From an uncultured Pseudoruegeria sp. (GTDB lineage Bacteria; Pseudomonadota; Alphaproteobacteria; Rhodobacterales; Rhodobacteraceae): a stretch of DNA of 64,000 nucleotides. The stretch lies in NCBI GenBank assembly GCA_947498155.1, contig CANMJD010000001.1, positions 620,001-684,000 on the forward strand, read 5' to 3'. A program made the translations under genes and the position numbers. How positions within the stretch are numbered: the first letter of the stretch is position 1; the number at the start of each line of letters is the position of its first letter. Below the pieces are notes generated by a model. The model was given only the letters and a program-made list of their open reading frames with translations, was not told the origin of the DNA and did not search any database. Below are positions 8,870 to 17,192 of the stretch, in pieces.

Positions 8870-9772
8870 TTATCCGCCCATCTCAACTATCACTGCCCCC
8901 AGCGCAATCAACCCCATAAGCCCCAATCGCCGTGGGCCGACGCTCTCTTTGAGCACCAGCCACCCGATCAGCGCCGCAAAAAGCGTCGAGGTTTCACGCA
9001 ACACCGCCGCCTGCCCCACAACATCAATCCGTGTCGCCACCATGATCGAGCCAAAGCTGAAATAAGCGACAAAAGCCCCCAGCATCCCGCGCCGCATCAA
9101 GGGGGCCAATGCCGGTGGGGCGTCCATCCGCCGGTAGCGCCACGCGGCATAGACCGGCATGGCAAGACCATCGATAAAAAAGAACCAAGCCAAAAAGGTA
9201 AAGGGATCCGCCGTGGCGCGAATGCCGTAGGCGTCATAGGTGGTATAGGCGGCCACAAACAGGCCAGTGCAGACCGCAAAGACCAGCGCCAGCGGCAGGG
9301 TGGCACGATTGATCACCGTATGTTTGAGATTATAGAGCGCAAAGCCGAATATCCCGCCCAGCAACAGCGCCACGCCGCCCCATTGCACTGCGGTGAAATG
9401 CTCGCCGAAAATCACACCTGCGCCAATGACAGCAAACAATGGCCCTGTCCCGCGCACCACCGGATAGACAACCGTATAGGCCCCCAACGTATAAGTTTTG
9501 GCCTGCAGAATTTTGTAGATCAGATGAATGACAAAGGCGCCGGCAAAGATCGACCACATATGGGGTTCGGGCCAAGGCACCACAAACAGCGCAATCGGTG
9601 CCGCCATGGCCCCGTAGCAGAAATCAATCGCCCCGCGCGATAGCCATGGGTCGTGTTTGCCTTTTTGCAATGCGCCAAAAACCGCATGTAAAAAAGCCGC
9701 AAACAGCGCCAGCCACAGGGCCAGCGTGTGACCGGCCTCTGTGCCAGCAATAGAGATCAGCCAATCGCTCAT
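8870..9772 (-). CDS. EamA/DMT-superfamily transporter
   Basis: About 300 residues with ten predicted helices arranged as two EamA repeats. The first repeat carries YPVVRGTGPLFAVIGAGVIFGE and the second VLRETSTLFAALIGWLVLKES, the usual end-of-repeat pattern. Substrate is unknown; the family exports metabolites or amino acids. The start at 9772 (MSDWLIS) is chosen over 9787; neither has a clear ribosome-binding site. It lies between ftsY and yciB, with a hairpin repeat in the gap after ftsY, so it may have its own transcription. Confidence 0.88.
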   Translation of the reverse strand: MSDWLISIAGTEAGHTLALWLALFAAFLHAVFGALQKGKHDPWLSRGAIDFCYGAMAAPIALFVVPWPEPHMWSIFAGAFVIHLIYKILQAKTYTLGAYTVVYPVVRGTGPLFAVIGAGVIFGEHFTAVQWGGVALLLGGIFGFALYNLKHTVINRATLPLALVFAVCTGLFVAAYTTYDAYGIRATADPFTFLAWFFFIDGLAMPVYAAWRYRRMDAPPALAPLMRRGMLGAFVAYFSFGSIMVATRIDVVGQAAVLRETSTLFAALIGWLVLKESVGPRRLGLMGLIALGAVIVEMGG

Positions 9773-9795
9773 GGGTGGGTTGTCCAATGCAAGAA

Positions 9796-9845
9796 CGGGG
9801 GTTTTGCACCCCCGATCCCCCGCAGGATATTTACGTCAAAATGAA
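9796..9845. repeat. Dispersed intergenic hairpin repeat, copy A
   Basis: CGGGGG (9796-9801) pairs with CCCCCG (9809-9814), then a C-rich spacer, then the 20-base tail GATATTTACGTCAAAATGAA (9826-9845). The tail touches the ftsY stop codon (9846-9848). A second copy at 51606-51648 shares 18 of 20 tail bases and the same position against the stop codon of a minus-strand gene. It probably acts as a transcript-end or stabilising hairpin. Confidence 0.7.
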
Positions 9846-11069
9846 TTAAGCATCTTCAAGGCCGGTCAGGGCGCGGGCGTAATCTTCGGGATCAAACGGA
9901 GAGAGATCGTCGATTTGCTCGCCCACCCCAATGGCATGAATTGGCAGGCCAAACCGGTCGGCAAGTGCCACCAACACCCCACCACGTGCGGTCCCATCCA
10001 ATTTGGTCATGATCAGGCCTGAAACATCGGCAAGTTTCTGGAAAGTTTCGACTTGATTAAGCGCATTCTGCCCTGTGGTCGCATCCAGCACCAAAAGTGT
10101 ATTATGCGGGGCCGTTGGGTCTTTTTTGCGGATGACCCGCACGATTTTGGCCAGTTCTTCCATCAGATCGGCGCGGTTTTGCAAACGGCCTGCGGTGTCG
10201 ATCATCAAAAGGTCGGCCCCCTGTTCCTGCGCTTGGGTCATAGCGTCAAAAGCAAGGCTGGCCGGATCAGAGCCTTCGGGGGCGGTCAGGACCGGCACAC
10301 CGGCCCGATCCCCCCAAACCTGTAACTGCTCTACTGCGGCGGCGCGGAAGGTATCACCTGCCGCGATCACCACCGATTTTCCAGCGGCGCGAAACTGGCT
10401 GGCAAGCTTCCCGATCGTCGTAGTTTTGCCAGAGCCGTTCACCCCGACCACCAGCACCACCTGTGGTGTTTTCTGATAGAGTGGCATGGGTTTTGCCACC
10501 GGCTCCATGATGCGGGCGATCTCGGTAGAGAGCAGCTGTTTGATTTCCTCGGTTGAGAGCTTTTTTCCCATCCGGCCTTCGGCCATATTGGCCGTGACCC
10601 GCAGTGCGGTATCGACGCCCATATCAGTGGTAATCAGCAATTCCTCAAGGCTTTCCAGCATGTCATCGTCAAGTTCACGCCGCACAACTGATTTGCGCTC
10701 GCCCCCCAACAGACGCCCAAAAAGCCCGCCCGCCGGTTTTTGCGTCGGGGCTGGCGCGGGCGCCGGTGTCACAGGCGTAAGTTCAGGTTCCGGCTCGGGA
10801 TGAGGTTCGGGCGACGGTTCTGGCGACGCTACAGGCGCAGGCGCGGGATCAGCTGCGGGTGCGCTGTCGGATTCCGCGGGTGACTCGGGGCTGGCTGTTG
10901 CCGTGCTCTGTGGCAATGGGTCTTGGGCCGGTGACTCGGCCAGTGGCGGCGCAACTGCGGCAGAGGATTGCTCCGCCTCCCCACCATCTTCGACAATCGC
11001 ATCCAAGCCTTCTTCCAGTTTGGAAGAGGATTTGAACATTTTGCTTTTGAGTTTCTTAAAGAAGGACAT
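9846..11069 (-). CDS. ftsY: Signal recognition particle receptor FtsY
   Basis: The SRP-receptor GTPase that docks ribosome-nascent chain-SRP complexes at the membrane. Residues 1-125 form a long Pro/Ala/Glu-rich acidic A domain (many PEPxP repeats at 60-112). The NG domain follows: G1 GVNGSGKTTT at 209-218, DTFRAAAVEQL, DTAGRLQ, TKLDGTARGG and IGVGEQIDDLSPF. The total of 407 residues is normal for an alphaproteobacterial FtsY with an extended A domain. It heads the ftsY-EamA-yciB run and is divergent from the kinase-like gene. Confidence 0.97.
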   Translation of the reverse strand: MSFFKKLKSKMFKSSSKLEEGLDAIVEDGGEAEQSSAAVAPPLAESPAQDPLPQSTATASPESPAESDSAPAADPAPAPVASPEPSPEPHPEPEPELTPVTPAPAPAPTQKPAGGLFGRLLGGERKSVVRRELDDDMLESLEELLITTDMGVDTALRVTANMAEGRMGKKLSTEEIKQLLSTEIARIMEPVAKPMPLYQKTPQVVLVVGVNGSGKTTTIGKLASQFRAAGKSVVIAAGDTFRAAAVEQLQVWGDRAGVPVLTAPEGSDPASLAFDAMTQAQEQGADLLMIDTAGRLQNRADLMEELAKIVRVIRKKDPTAPHNTLLVLDATTGQNALNQVETFQKLADVSGLIMTKLDGTARGGVLVALADRFGLPIHAIGVGEQIDDLSPFDPEDYARALTGLEDA

Positions 11070-11208
11070 CGGCAGACCCTTTCAGCTTTCCTTTCACCTA
11101 AGCGAGCCGGGCGGCAGATGGAAGGGGTAACCCTTAAAACAAAGAAGGTTTGTCGCTGATGCATCATCTTGATATGCAGGGCGCGCGGCCCCTAACGGGT
11201 AAAGCAGA

Positions 11209-11970
11209 ATGATCAGAACAGGCCCTATCCCCATGAAGACGACTGACCCCACCGTTGAGGCCGCCATTACCCCCATTGTGCGCGCCCATCTTGCGCAATC
11301 CAATGCACGGATCAGCAAAATTACCGTGGCGGGCACCGACATCTGGATCAAGCGCAACCTTCCAGAGCGGCTGCGGCGACGTTTGACCAAGGGCGATACC
11401 GCCAAGGCCTTTGAGGCAGAACGCGCTGCGCTCCATCTGCTTGGGGCGGCGGGCGCACCTGTGCCACCGATCCTATGCGAGGGGGCAGATTATTTTGCCG
11501 TACCCGATTGCGGCCCCACGCTGCACAGCATGTTACGCCATGCCACCACCGAAGACCCGCAGCGCGTCGCGATTTTTGAAAAAGCCGCCATCGCCTTGGC
11601 AGAGCTGCATCAGGCGGGGTTTTCCCATGGCCGTCCCGCCATTCGGGATATCAGCCATAAAAACGGGCAGATCTGCTTTCTAGATCTGGAACGCTTTGCC
11701 GCAAAGCGTAATACAGCCAAGGGACATCGCAACGATCTGATCACCTTTGTACACAGCATCTTTGCCTGTCGCGGAATTGACACCCCCGAAGCGCGCGCGG
11801 CCATTCAGGCCTATCAAAACGCCGATCAAATCGGGCTGTGGCCGATGGCGCAGGCCTATTGTAACCGGCTTGGCTTTCTGGTGCCCTTGAGCAAACCCTT
11901 TCAGGCAAAATCCGGAAAAAAATCATTTGAATTCAAAGCGATTGAGCTCACTCTCACAGCGTTTGAATAG
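11209..11970 (+). CDS. Kinase-fold protein related to lipopolysaccharide (Kdo/WaaP) kinases
   Basis: A 253-residue soluble protein with a minimal protein-kinase-like core. WIKRNLPERLRRRL carries the candidate ATP-binding Lys, then come FEAERAALHLLGAAGAPVPPI, LHQAGFSHGRPAIRDI (HG..xxRD catalytic-loop equivalent) and CFLDLERF (DFE/DLE metal-site equivalent). This order matches heptose/Kdo kinases of the InaA/WaaP group, so phosphorylation of a lipopolysaccharide core sugar is likely but unproven. The start could be 11209 or the ATG at 11233; neither has a strong ribosome-binding site. It is divergent from ftsY. Confidence 0.6.
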   Translation: MIRTGPIPMKTTDPTVEAAITPIVRAHLAQSNARISKITVAGTDIWIKRNLPERLRRRLTKGDTAKAFEAERAALHLLGAAGAPVPPILCEGADYFAVPDCGPTLHSMLRHATTEDPQRVAIFEKAAIALAELHQAGFSHGRPAIRDISHKNGQICFLDLERFAAKRNTAKGHRNDLITFVHSIFACRGIDTPEARAAIQAYQNADQIGLWPMAQAYCNRLGFLVPLSKPFQAKSGKKSFEFKAIELTLTAFE

Positions 11971-12583
11971 GCGTGCCCGCCAGACCGATCAGCAACAGAG
12001 CCTGCGCTGCCAGATAGGTCAGCCAAATGCTGGCGGATATGGCTTTACGGGGTTGTTGAAGGCGGAATTTCTCTATTGCGATCAAGAGATCGGAAAGCAC
12101 AAACAGAGCCGCGCCGGCCTTGGCCAAGACAAATCCGGCGGGCAGGCTAAACGCCGCCACCGCCATTGCACCGATGATCAGGACATAGGCGCGCACCGGC
12201 TGTTTGAACACACCCGTATGGGGGCTGAGCCAGACCTCGGTGGACAACAACAAGACCCCGACCAGCACAAGCGCCGGAATTGAAACCGTCGCGGTCAGAC
12301 CCGCCATGCCGATGACATACCACAGATGGGCCACAGCAAACGCCAGCATCCCGACCAGAAACAGCCGATCCCCCGCCCGCGATAGCGCCCAGTCCCCAAG
12401 GGCCGATGCGACAAGTGCTGCCACCAGCCAGAGCGGTGCCCCCGCGATCAGCGCAGAAAGTGCCAGCATCGCAACCGGCAGCGTTTTATGTAGCGAGCGC
12501 AGCAGGCTTTCTGCGGCATCCACGCGCGGCAGATAGCTGAGGCCGAGCCCCACCGCCCCAAAAATCAGCGCCGTTGCCAGCAT
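11954..12583 (-). CDS. YhhN-family membrane protein (lysoplasmalogenase-like)
   Basis: A 209-residue protein with about eight predicted helices. The start at 12583 (MLATALIFG) overlaps the preceding stop as TGATG, showing translational coupling to the NuoE-NuoF fusion gene. The GDWALSR and FVLSDLLIAIEKF motifs are the paired acidic signatures of the YhhN/TMEM86 family. Animal TMEM86B is a lysoplasmalogenase; bacterial activity is largely untested. It also overlaps by 17 bp the convergent kinase-like gene. Why it is coupled to a redox subunit is unexplained. Confidence 0.82.
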   Translation of the reverse strand: MLATALIFGAVGLGLSYLPRVDAAESLLRSLHKTLPVAMLALSALIAGAPLWLVAALVASALGDWALSRAGDRLFLVGMLAFAVAHLWYVIGMAGLTATVSIPALVLVGVLLLSTEVWLSPHTGVFKQPVRAYVLIIGAMAVAAFSLPAGFVLAKAGAALFVLSDLLIAIEKFRLQQPRKAISASIWLTYLAAQALLLIGLAGTPIQTL

Positions 12584-14268
12584 CAGATCGTGTCGGGGAA
12601 ATGCTTCATCACCAGCCGGATCGGATTGGGCGCAGCCTGCCCCAAGCCACAGATCGAGGCATCCACCATGGTGTTGCAGACTTCTTCCAGCAGCGCCTGA
12701 TCCCATTTTGGGGCCTGCATGAGTTTCACCGCTTTTTCACAGCCCACTCGACAGGGTGTGCATTGGCCGCAGCTTTCATCTTCGAAAAAGCGCAACATGT
12801 TCAGCGCCGCATCGCGCGGGCTATCCTGATCCGACAGAATGACCACAGCGGCAGAGCCGATAAAAGTGCCGTGGGGTTGCAGCATGTCGAAGTCCAGCGG
12901 AATGTCGTTCATATGAGCGGGCAATAGCCCAGAGGACGGCCCCCCCGGTTGATAGGCGTGAAACTGATGGCCTTCTGACATGCCACCGGCAGCGTTGATC
13001 ACATCCAGAATGGTTGAACCGGCGGGCAAAAGATGCACACCGGGGTTTTGCACCCGTCCGGAAACCGAGAAACTGCGCAGACCTTGTCGTTCATTATGCA
13101 CCACGGCGGACAGGACCTCCGGTCCTTCATAGGTGATGCGCGCGATCCAGTGCAGGCTTTCAACGTTATGCACCAAGGTCGGGCGGTTAAAGACACCGAC
13201 CTGTGCAACAAAAGGCGGGCGATGGCGCGGGATGCCGCGTTTGCCTTCGATGGATTCGATCATCGCGCTTTCTTCGCCGCAGATATAGGCCCCCGCCCCG
13301 CGCCGCAGATCGATATAGCCAGCAGGCACAATCCCCGCCGTTTCGAGTGCTGCGATTTCACGGCGCAGGATTTCCAGAACTGCCGGATATTCATCACGCA
13401 TATAAATAAAGGCAGTTTCGGCCTCGACCGCCCAGGCCGCGATCAACATGCCCTCAAGGAAAAGATGCGGCGTGCGTTCCAGATAGTAGCGGTCTTTAAA
13501 GGTGCCCGGTTCCCCTTCGTCTCCGTTTACCGCCAGATAGCGCGGCCCTTCATTGGCGCGCACAAATCCCCATTTGCGCCCCGAAGGAAAACCAGCGCCC
13601 CCCAGACCACGCAAGCCGGAAGAAAGGATATTTTCCTGTACAGCCTCCCAATCACCGCCGTCGCGCAATTCGGCCAATTTGGCATAGCCGCCTTGGGCCT
13701 GATAGGCGGTAAGGGTCTGATAGTCGGGAATTATTGCATGGGTATCATCCGCGGCAATCGCGGCTTCGACTTTGGCAAGATTGGCATGATCGATGTGGTT
13801 ATGCCCCAGTTCCAGCACAGGCGCGGTATCGCAGCGGCCCATGCAGGGTGCGCGTAGGACACGTACTTCCTCGGGGTTGAGCCCCGTTTCCAAAGCCTCT
13901 TTCAGTTGGGCCGCGCCGGCCATTTCGCAGGACAGGCTGTCGCAGACCCGAATGGTCAGGGCGGGTGGTGGGGCTTCATCCTCTTTGACCACATCGAAAT
14001 GAGCGTAAAAACTGGCAACCTCATAAACTTCGGCCTGACCGATGCGCATTTCTTCGGCCAAGGCGCGCAAATGGGCGGCGGACAAATGGCCGTAATGATC
14101 CTGAACCAGATGCAAATACTCAATCAACAAATCGCGACGACGTTCACCATCGCCCAAAAGGGCGCGCACTTCGTCCCAAGCCTGATCCTCCAACTGGCGC
14201 CCCTTGGGTGTTTTACGCCCTTTGCCGCGACCGGATTTCCAGATGCCGGGTTTGTCCTGCAACGCCAT
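12583..14268 (-). CDS. NuoE-NuoF fusion, NAD-dependent formate dehydrogenase beta-type subunit
   Basis: A 561-residue diaphorase subunit. The N-terminal NuoE-like thioredoxin-fold domain (about 30-185) holds [2Fe-2S] ligands C109, C114, C142 and C146. The NuoF-like domain follows with GLRGLGGAGFPSGRKW (FMN/NADH loop), GDEGEPGTFKDR, and a C-terminal CGQCTPCRVGC [4Fe-4S] motif. This fusion is typical of soluble NAD-dependent formate dehydrogenases (FdsB-type) and related hydrogenase diaphorases. It would pass electrons from a molybdenum subunit to NAD+, but no such subunit lies in this window. The start at 14268 has GGAG 8 nt upstream. Confidence 0.85.
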   Translation of the reverse strand: MALQDKPGIWKSGRGKGRKTPKGRQLEDQAWDEVRALLGDGERRRDLLIEYLHLVQDHYGHLSAAHLRALAEEMRIGQAEVYEVASFYAHFDVVKEDEAPPPALTIRVCDSLSCEMAGAAQLKEALETGLNPEEVRVLRAPCMGRCDTAPVLELGHNHIDHANLAKVEAAIAADDTHAIIPDYQTLTAYQAQGGYAKLAELRDGGDWEAVQENILSSGLRGLGGAGFPSGRKWGFVRANEGPRYLAVNGDEGEPGTFKDRYYLERTPHLFLEGMLIAAWAVEAETAFIYMRDEYPAVLEILRREIAALETAGIVPAGYIDLRRGAGAYICGEESAMIESIEGKRGIPRHRPPFVAQVGVFNRPTLVHNVESLHWIARITYEGPEVLSAVVHNERQGLRSFSVSGRVQNPGVHLLPAGSTILDVINAAGGMSEGHQFHAYQPGGPSSGLLPAHMNDIPLDFDMLQPHGTFIGSAAVVILSDQDSPRDAALNMLRFFEDESCGQCTPCRVGCEKAVKLMQAPKWDQALLEEVCNTMVDASICGLGQAAPNPIRLVMKHFPDTI

Positions 14269-14363
14269 TATTCCACTCCTGCTGATGCCCTTTGACGAAA
14301 CTAGCGCCAAGCCCGCCCTGCACTCCACGATAAAAGCGACACTTTGGACCCGAATTTCCCAAG

Positions 14364-14391
14364 TTGACCTGTTTTAGCCGGTCGATAATTT
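14364..14391 (+). promoter_or_regulatory. Candidate alkB promoter
   Basis: TTGACC (14364-14369) and TAATTT (14386-14391) are spaced by 16 nt, 60 nt before the alkB ATG, in the shared region divergent from the NuoE-NuoF gene. Only a weak -10 match supports it. Confidence 0.3.
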
Positions 14392-14451
14392 CGTATGATA
14401 GACAAACGGTCCCGGATCATCCTATCCGGTGTGCTGTACAGAGGAAGGCCC

Positions 14452-15504
14452 ATGCCGCCCAGACAACTCGCCTTTACCTTTGCCACGGGCCTTCCGGTGC
14501 TGCTGCTTTTCTGCGCCTCGCTTTGGGGTGGAGGCTGGATTTGGCTCGCATTGGTCTATCTGACGGTCTTTACCGGTCTGCTGGATGTGCTGATGGCAAA
14601 ATCCGTGGATCAGAACGCGCCCGATCTGGAATTTCCCGCCGCCAATCTGCTACTGGCCTTTCTGGCGGGGGCCCATTTTGTTTTGCTGATCACAGTGATC
14701 TACAGCCTGAGCGGTGGGGTTTCCCATTCCCTTGCCAGTGGATTGGCGCTGTTTTTTGCCCATGTGCTGTTCTTTGGTCAAATCAGCAATGCCAACGCCC
14801 ATGAATTAATCCACCGTAGCAACAAGATGCTGTTTTCCCTTGGGAAATGGGTCTATATTTCGCTGCTGTTTGGTCATCACACCTCTGCCCATCGATTTGT
14901 GCATCACCGCTGGGTCGGCTGCGCGCTTGATCCGAACACGCCGCGCCTCGGAGAGGGATTTTACCATTTCGCCAAACGCGCTTGGCTTGGGTCATTTCGC
15001 ACAGGGCTGGCGCAGGAAAACAAGCTGCGCGCCCGCGCCACCCCAACGCCAAAACGCCTTACCCACCCCTATGGGCATTATATCCTGGGCGGGCTGGGCT
15101 TTTGCCTTTTGGCCTTGGTGATCGGGGGCATAACTGGGCTGCTGATCTATCTGCCGCTTGCATTCCTTTCGCAAATGCAACTGCTGCAATCTGATTATGT
15201 GCAGCACTACGGATTGCAACGGAACATCGCCGCAAATGGCAAACCGGTGCCGGTTGATCCGAGCCATTCATGGAACAGCCCCCATTGGTATAGCGGTGTG
15301 CTGATGCTCCATGCGCCGCGCCATTCGGACCATCACGCGCATCCCGCCACGCCCTACCCGAATTTGCGCCTCAGCGCTGATTTGCCAATGCTGCCCTATA
15401 GCTTGCCGGTGATGGCGGCTCTGGCGTTGTTTCCCCGCCGCTATCGCCGATTGATGGATCACAGGGCAGCCGTCTGGCATAAGGAGATCCCCGATGACTG
15501 CTAA
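14452..15504 (+). CDS. alkB: Alkane 1-monooxygenase, AlkB type
   Basis: An integral-membrane di-iron hydroxylase that oxidises n-alkanes to 1-alkanols. The 350-residue protein has several hydrophobic segments and the full histidine set. These are H117 and H121 (AHELIH), H142-H152 (HHTSAHRFVHH) and a C-terminal RHSDHHAHP near residue 300, with the HYG motif between. No rubredoxin domain is fused and none is encoded nearby, so its electron donor lies elsewhere. The start at 14452 has AGGAAGG upstream; an upstream in-frame ATG at 14395 is less likely. The next gene starts inside its last codons. Confidence 0.9.
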   Translation: MPPRQLAFTFATGLPVLLLFCASLWGGGWIWLALVYLTVFTGLLDVLMAKSVDQNAPDLEFPAANLLLAFLAGAHFVLLITVIYSLSGGVSHSLASGLALFFAHVLFFGQISNANAHELIHRSNKMLFSLGKWVYISLLFGHHTSAHRFVHHRWVGCALDPNTPRLGEGFYHFAKRAWLGSFRTGLAQENKLRARATPTPKRLTHPYGHYILGGLGFCLLALVIGGITGLLIYLPLAFLSQMQLLQSDYVQHYGLQRNIAANGKPVPVDPSHSWNSPHWYSGVLMLHAPRHSDHHAHPATPYPNLRLSADLPMLPYSLPVMAALALFPRRYRRLMDHRAAVWHKEIPDDC

Positions 15505-15916
15505 GGCTTTTCTTTCCCTGCGCACCCTCATCGCCACTGCGATGATCTTGTTGCTGCCGCAACTGGCCGCCGCCCAAGACACCATGAGCCCCGAGGCCTT
15601 TGAGCGCCATACAACCGGAAAAACCCTGTTCTACAGCCTGAACGGCACTGAATATGGCGCAGAGCAATATCTGCAGAACCGGCAGGTCATCTGGGCCTAT
15701 GAAGATGGCAGCTGCCAGCGGGGTGAATGGTTTGTTGATCAAGAGCTGATCTGTTTTGTCTATGAGGGCACGTCAGAGCCGCAATGCTGGTCGTTCCAAA
15801 TGCGGGGAGGCCGGATGATGGCGATGTTTGAAAACGATCCGAGCCAGACCACTCTCTATGAACTCCATCACAGAAACGCCCCGTTATCCTGTCCGGGCCC
15901 CTATCTTGGCAGCTAA
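15494..15916 (+). CDS. Secreted hypothetical protein coupled to alkB
   Basis: 140 residues with a signal peptide (MTAKAFLSLRTLIATAMILL, cleavage after AAAQ near residue 28). The mature domain has a glycine/tyrosine-rich core (YSLNGTEYGAEQYLQNRQVIW), four cysteines (GSCQRGEW, LICFVYEG, PQCWSFQM, LSCPGP) and no membrane anchor. The ATG lies 11 nt inside the end of alkB, with AAGGAGAT upstream, so the two are co-translated. I recognise the pattern from Rhodobacterales genomes but not a function. Confidence 0.75.
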   Translation: MTAKAFLSLRTLIATAMILLLPQLAAAQDTMSPEAFERHTTGKTLFYSLNGTEYGAEQYLQNRQVIWAYEDGSCQRGEWFVDQELICFVYEGTSEPQCWSFQMRGGRMMAMFENDPSQTTLYELHHRNAPLSCPGPYLGS

Positions 15917-15917
15917 C

Positions 15918-15945
15918 AAAAAACCCGCACGCCAAGGCGCACGGG
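15918..15945 (-). terminator. Rho-independent terminator of hppD
   Basis: On the minus strand CCCGTGCGCC pairs with GGCGTGCGGG (two G-T pairs, loop TT) and is followed by TTTTTT (15923-15918). It may also act for the convergent gene at 15494, whose side carries only CTTTCTT. Confidence 0.65.
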
Positions 15946-15972
15946 CTTTCTTATCCCTGCAAGATCAGAAGC

Positions 15973-17070
15973 TTATCCGGCTTCTTTCAACTCTCCGCTG
16001 TTGATCTGTTCCTGTTCGATGGATTCAAACAGGGCTTTGAAATTACCCTCGCCAAAGCCATCGTCGCCTTTGCGTTGGATAAATTCGAAAAAGATCGGAC
16101 CAATCACGGTTTTGGAAAAAATCTGCAAAAGGATTTTGGTTTCGCCGCCGTCCAGCACGCCTTCGCCATCGATTAAAATGCCGTGCTTTTTCATCCGCTC
16201 CAGCGGTTCATCATGCCCGACCACACGGGATTTACTCAGATCGTAATAGCTGTCGGGTGGGCCCGGCATGAACCGCAAACCACGATCGTAAATCTCGTCT
16301 GTCGCATCATAAAGCGCTTCAGAACCGACGGCGATATGCTGGATACCTTCGCCTTTGTATTTCTTCAGATAGGCAACAATCTGGCCTTTCTCGCCGCGAT
16401 CCTCATTGATCGGAATGCGGATGCGCCCGCAGGGAGAGGTCAGCGCACGGCTCAGCAAGCCGGTGAATTTTCCCTCAATGTCAAAGAAACGGATTTCCTT
16501 AAAGTTAAACAGATCACCGTAAAACTTGAACCAGACATCCATATTACCCTTAAACACATTGTGGGTCAGGTGATCGAGGTAATAAAAGCCCACACCTTCG
16601 GGATGGGCGGTGGTGATCCAGTCGAATTCCCCGTTATAGGGGCTGGTGTCGTAATATTGGTCGATGAAATAGATCAGCGAGCCGCCAATGCCGACAATCG
16701 CGGGCACATCCATGGTTTTGCCCGGCCCGTCATAGGGCTTTGCCCCTTTGGCAACCGCATGGGCAAAAGCATGATCCGCATCTACAACCCGCCACGCCAT
16801 CGACGCCGCACAGGGGCCGTGTTCCTGAGCAAATTCCGCTGCATGGGAGCCGTGCTCCATGTTCAGCACATAGGTGATGTCGCCCTGCTGATAGAGCTCT
16901 ATCGCCTTGGTTTTGTGGTTTGCCACATGGATATAGCCCATCTTCTGAAACAGGTCTCGCAGCTCTTGGGGCTCGGGGTGGCAAAATTCGACAAATTCAA
17001 ACCCGTCGGTACCGGCGGGGTTTTCGTTGGAAATCGTGGCCTTTGGGGCATCATGGGGGAAGGGACCCAT
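15973..17070 (-). CDS. hppD: 4-hydroxyphenylpyruvate dioxygenase
   Basis: A non-haem Fe(II) dioxygenase converting 4-hydroxyphenylpyruvate to homogentisate in tyrosine breakdown. The 365 residues form two VOC-like halves. The C-terminal half carries the iron ligands in YLDHLTHNV (His), EGIQHIAVG (His) and IFFEFIQRKGDDGFGEGNF (Glu, with the family's closing FGEGNF). The start at 17070 has GAGGAGA upstream; the longer frame to 17100 is unlikely. The divergent Lrp-type regulator at 17193 probably controls it. Confidence 0.95.
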   Translation of the reverse strand: MGPFPHDAPKATISNENPAGTDGFEFVEFCHPEPQELRDLFQKMGYIHVANHKTKAIELYQQGDITYVLNMEHGSHAAEFAQEHGPCAASMAWRVVDADHAFAHAVAKGAKPYDGPGKTMDVPAIVGIGGSLIYFIDQYYDTSPYNGEFDWITTAHPEGVGFYYLDHLTHNVFKGNMDVWFKFYGDLFNFKEIRFFDIEGKFTGLLSRALTSPCGRIRIPINEDRGEKGQIVAYLKKYKGEGIQHIAVGSEALYDATDEIYDRGLRFMPGPPDSYYDLSKSRVVGHDEPLERMKKHGILIDGEGVLDGGETKILLQIFSKTVIGPIFFEFIQRKGDDGFGEGNFKALFESIEQEQINSGELKEAG

Positions 17071-17172
17071 CTGTATTCTCCTCTGCGCGTGTTCGTTCAT
17101 GCGAGCATATCAAAGAAGGCTTAGTTTGTTTGCGCAAAGTTGCCCCCGAAACACCATTGAAATGCGGAGATA

Positions 17173-17190
17173 TTTTGCATATTGTCAAAA
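17173..17190 (+). promoter_or_regulatory. Candidate Lrp/AsnC operator
   Basis: TTTTG (17173-17177), 8 nt, CAAAA (17186-17190) form an inverted repeat of the AT-rich Lrp type, ending 2 nt before the regulator's ATG and about 100 nt from the divergent hppD start. A second short palindrome TTTGCGCAAA lies at 17129-17138. Confidence 0.4.
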
Positions 17191-17192
17191 AC

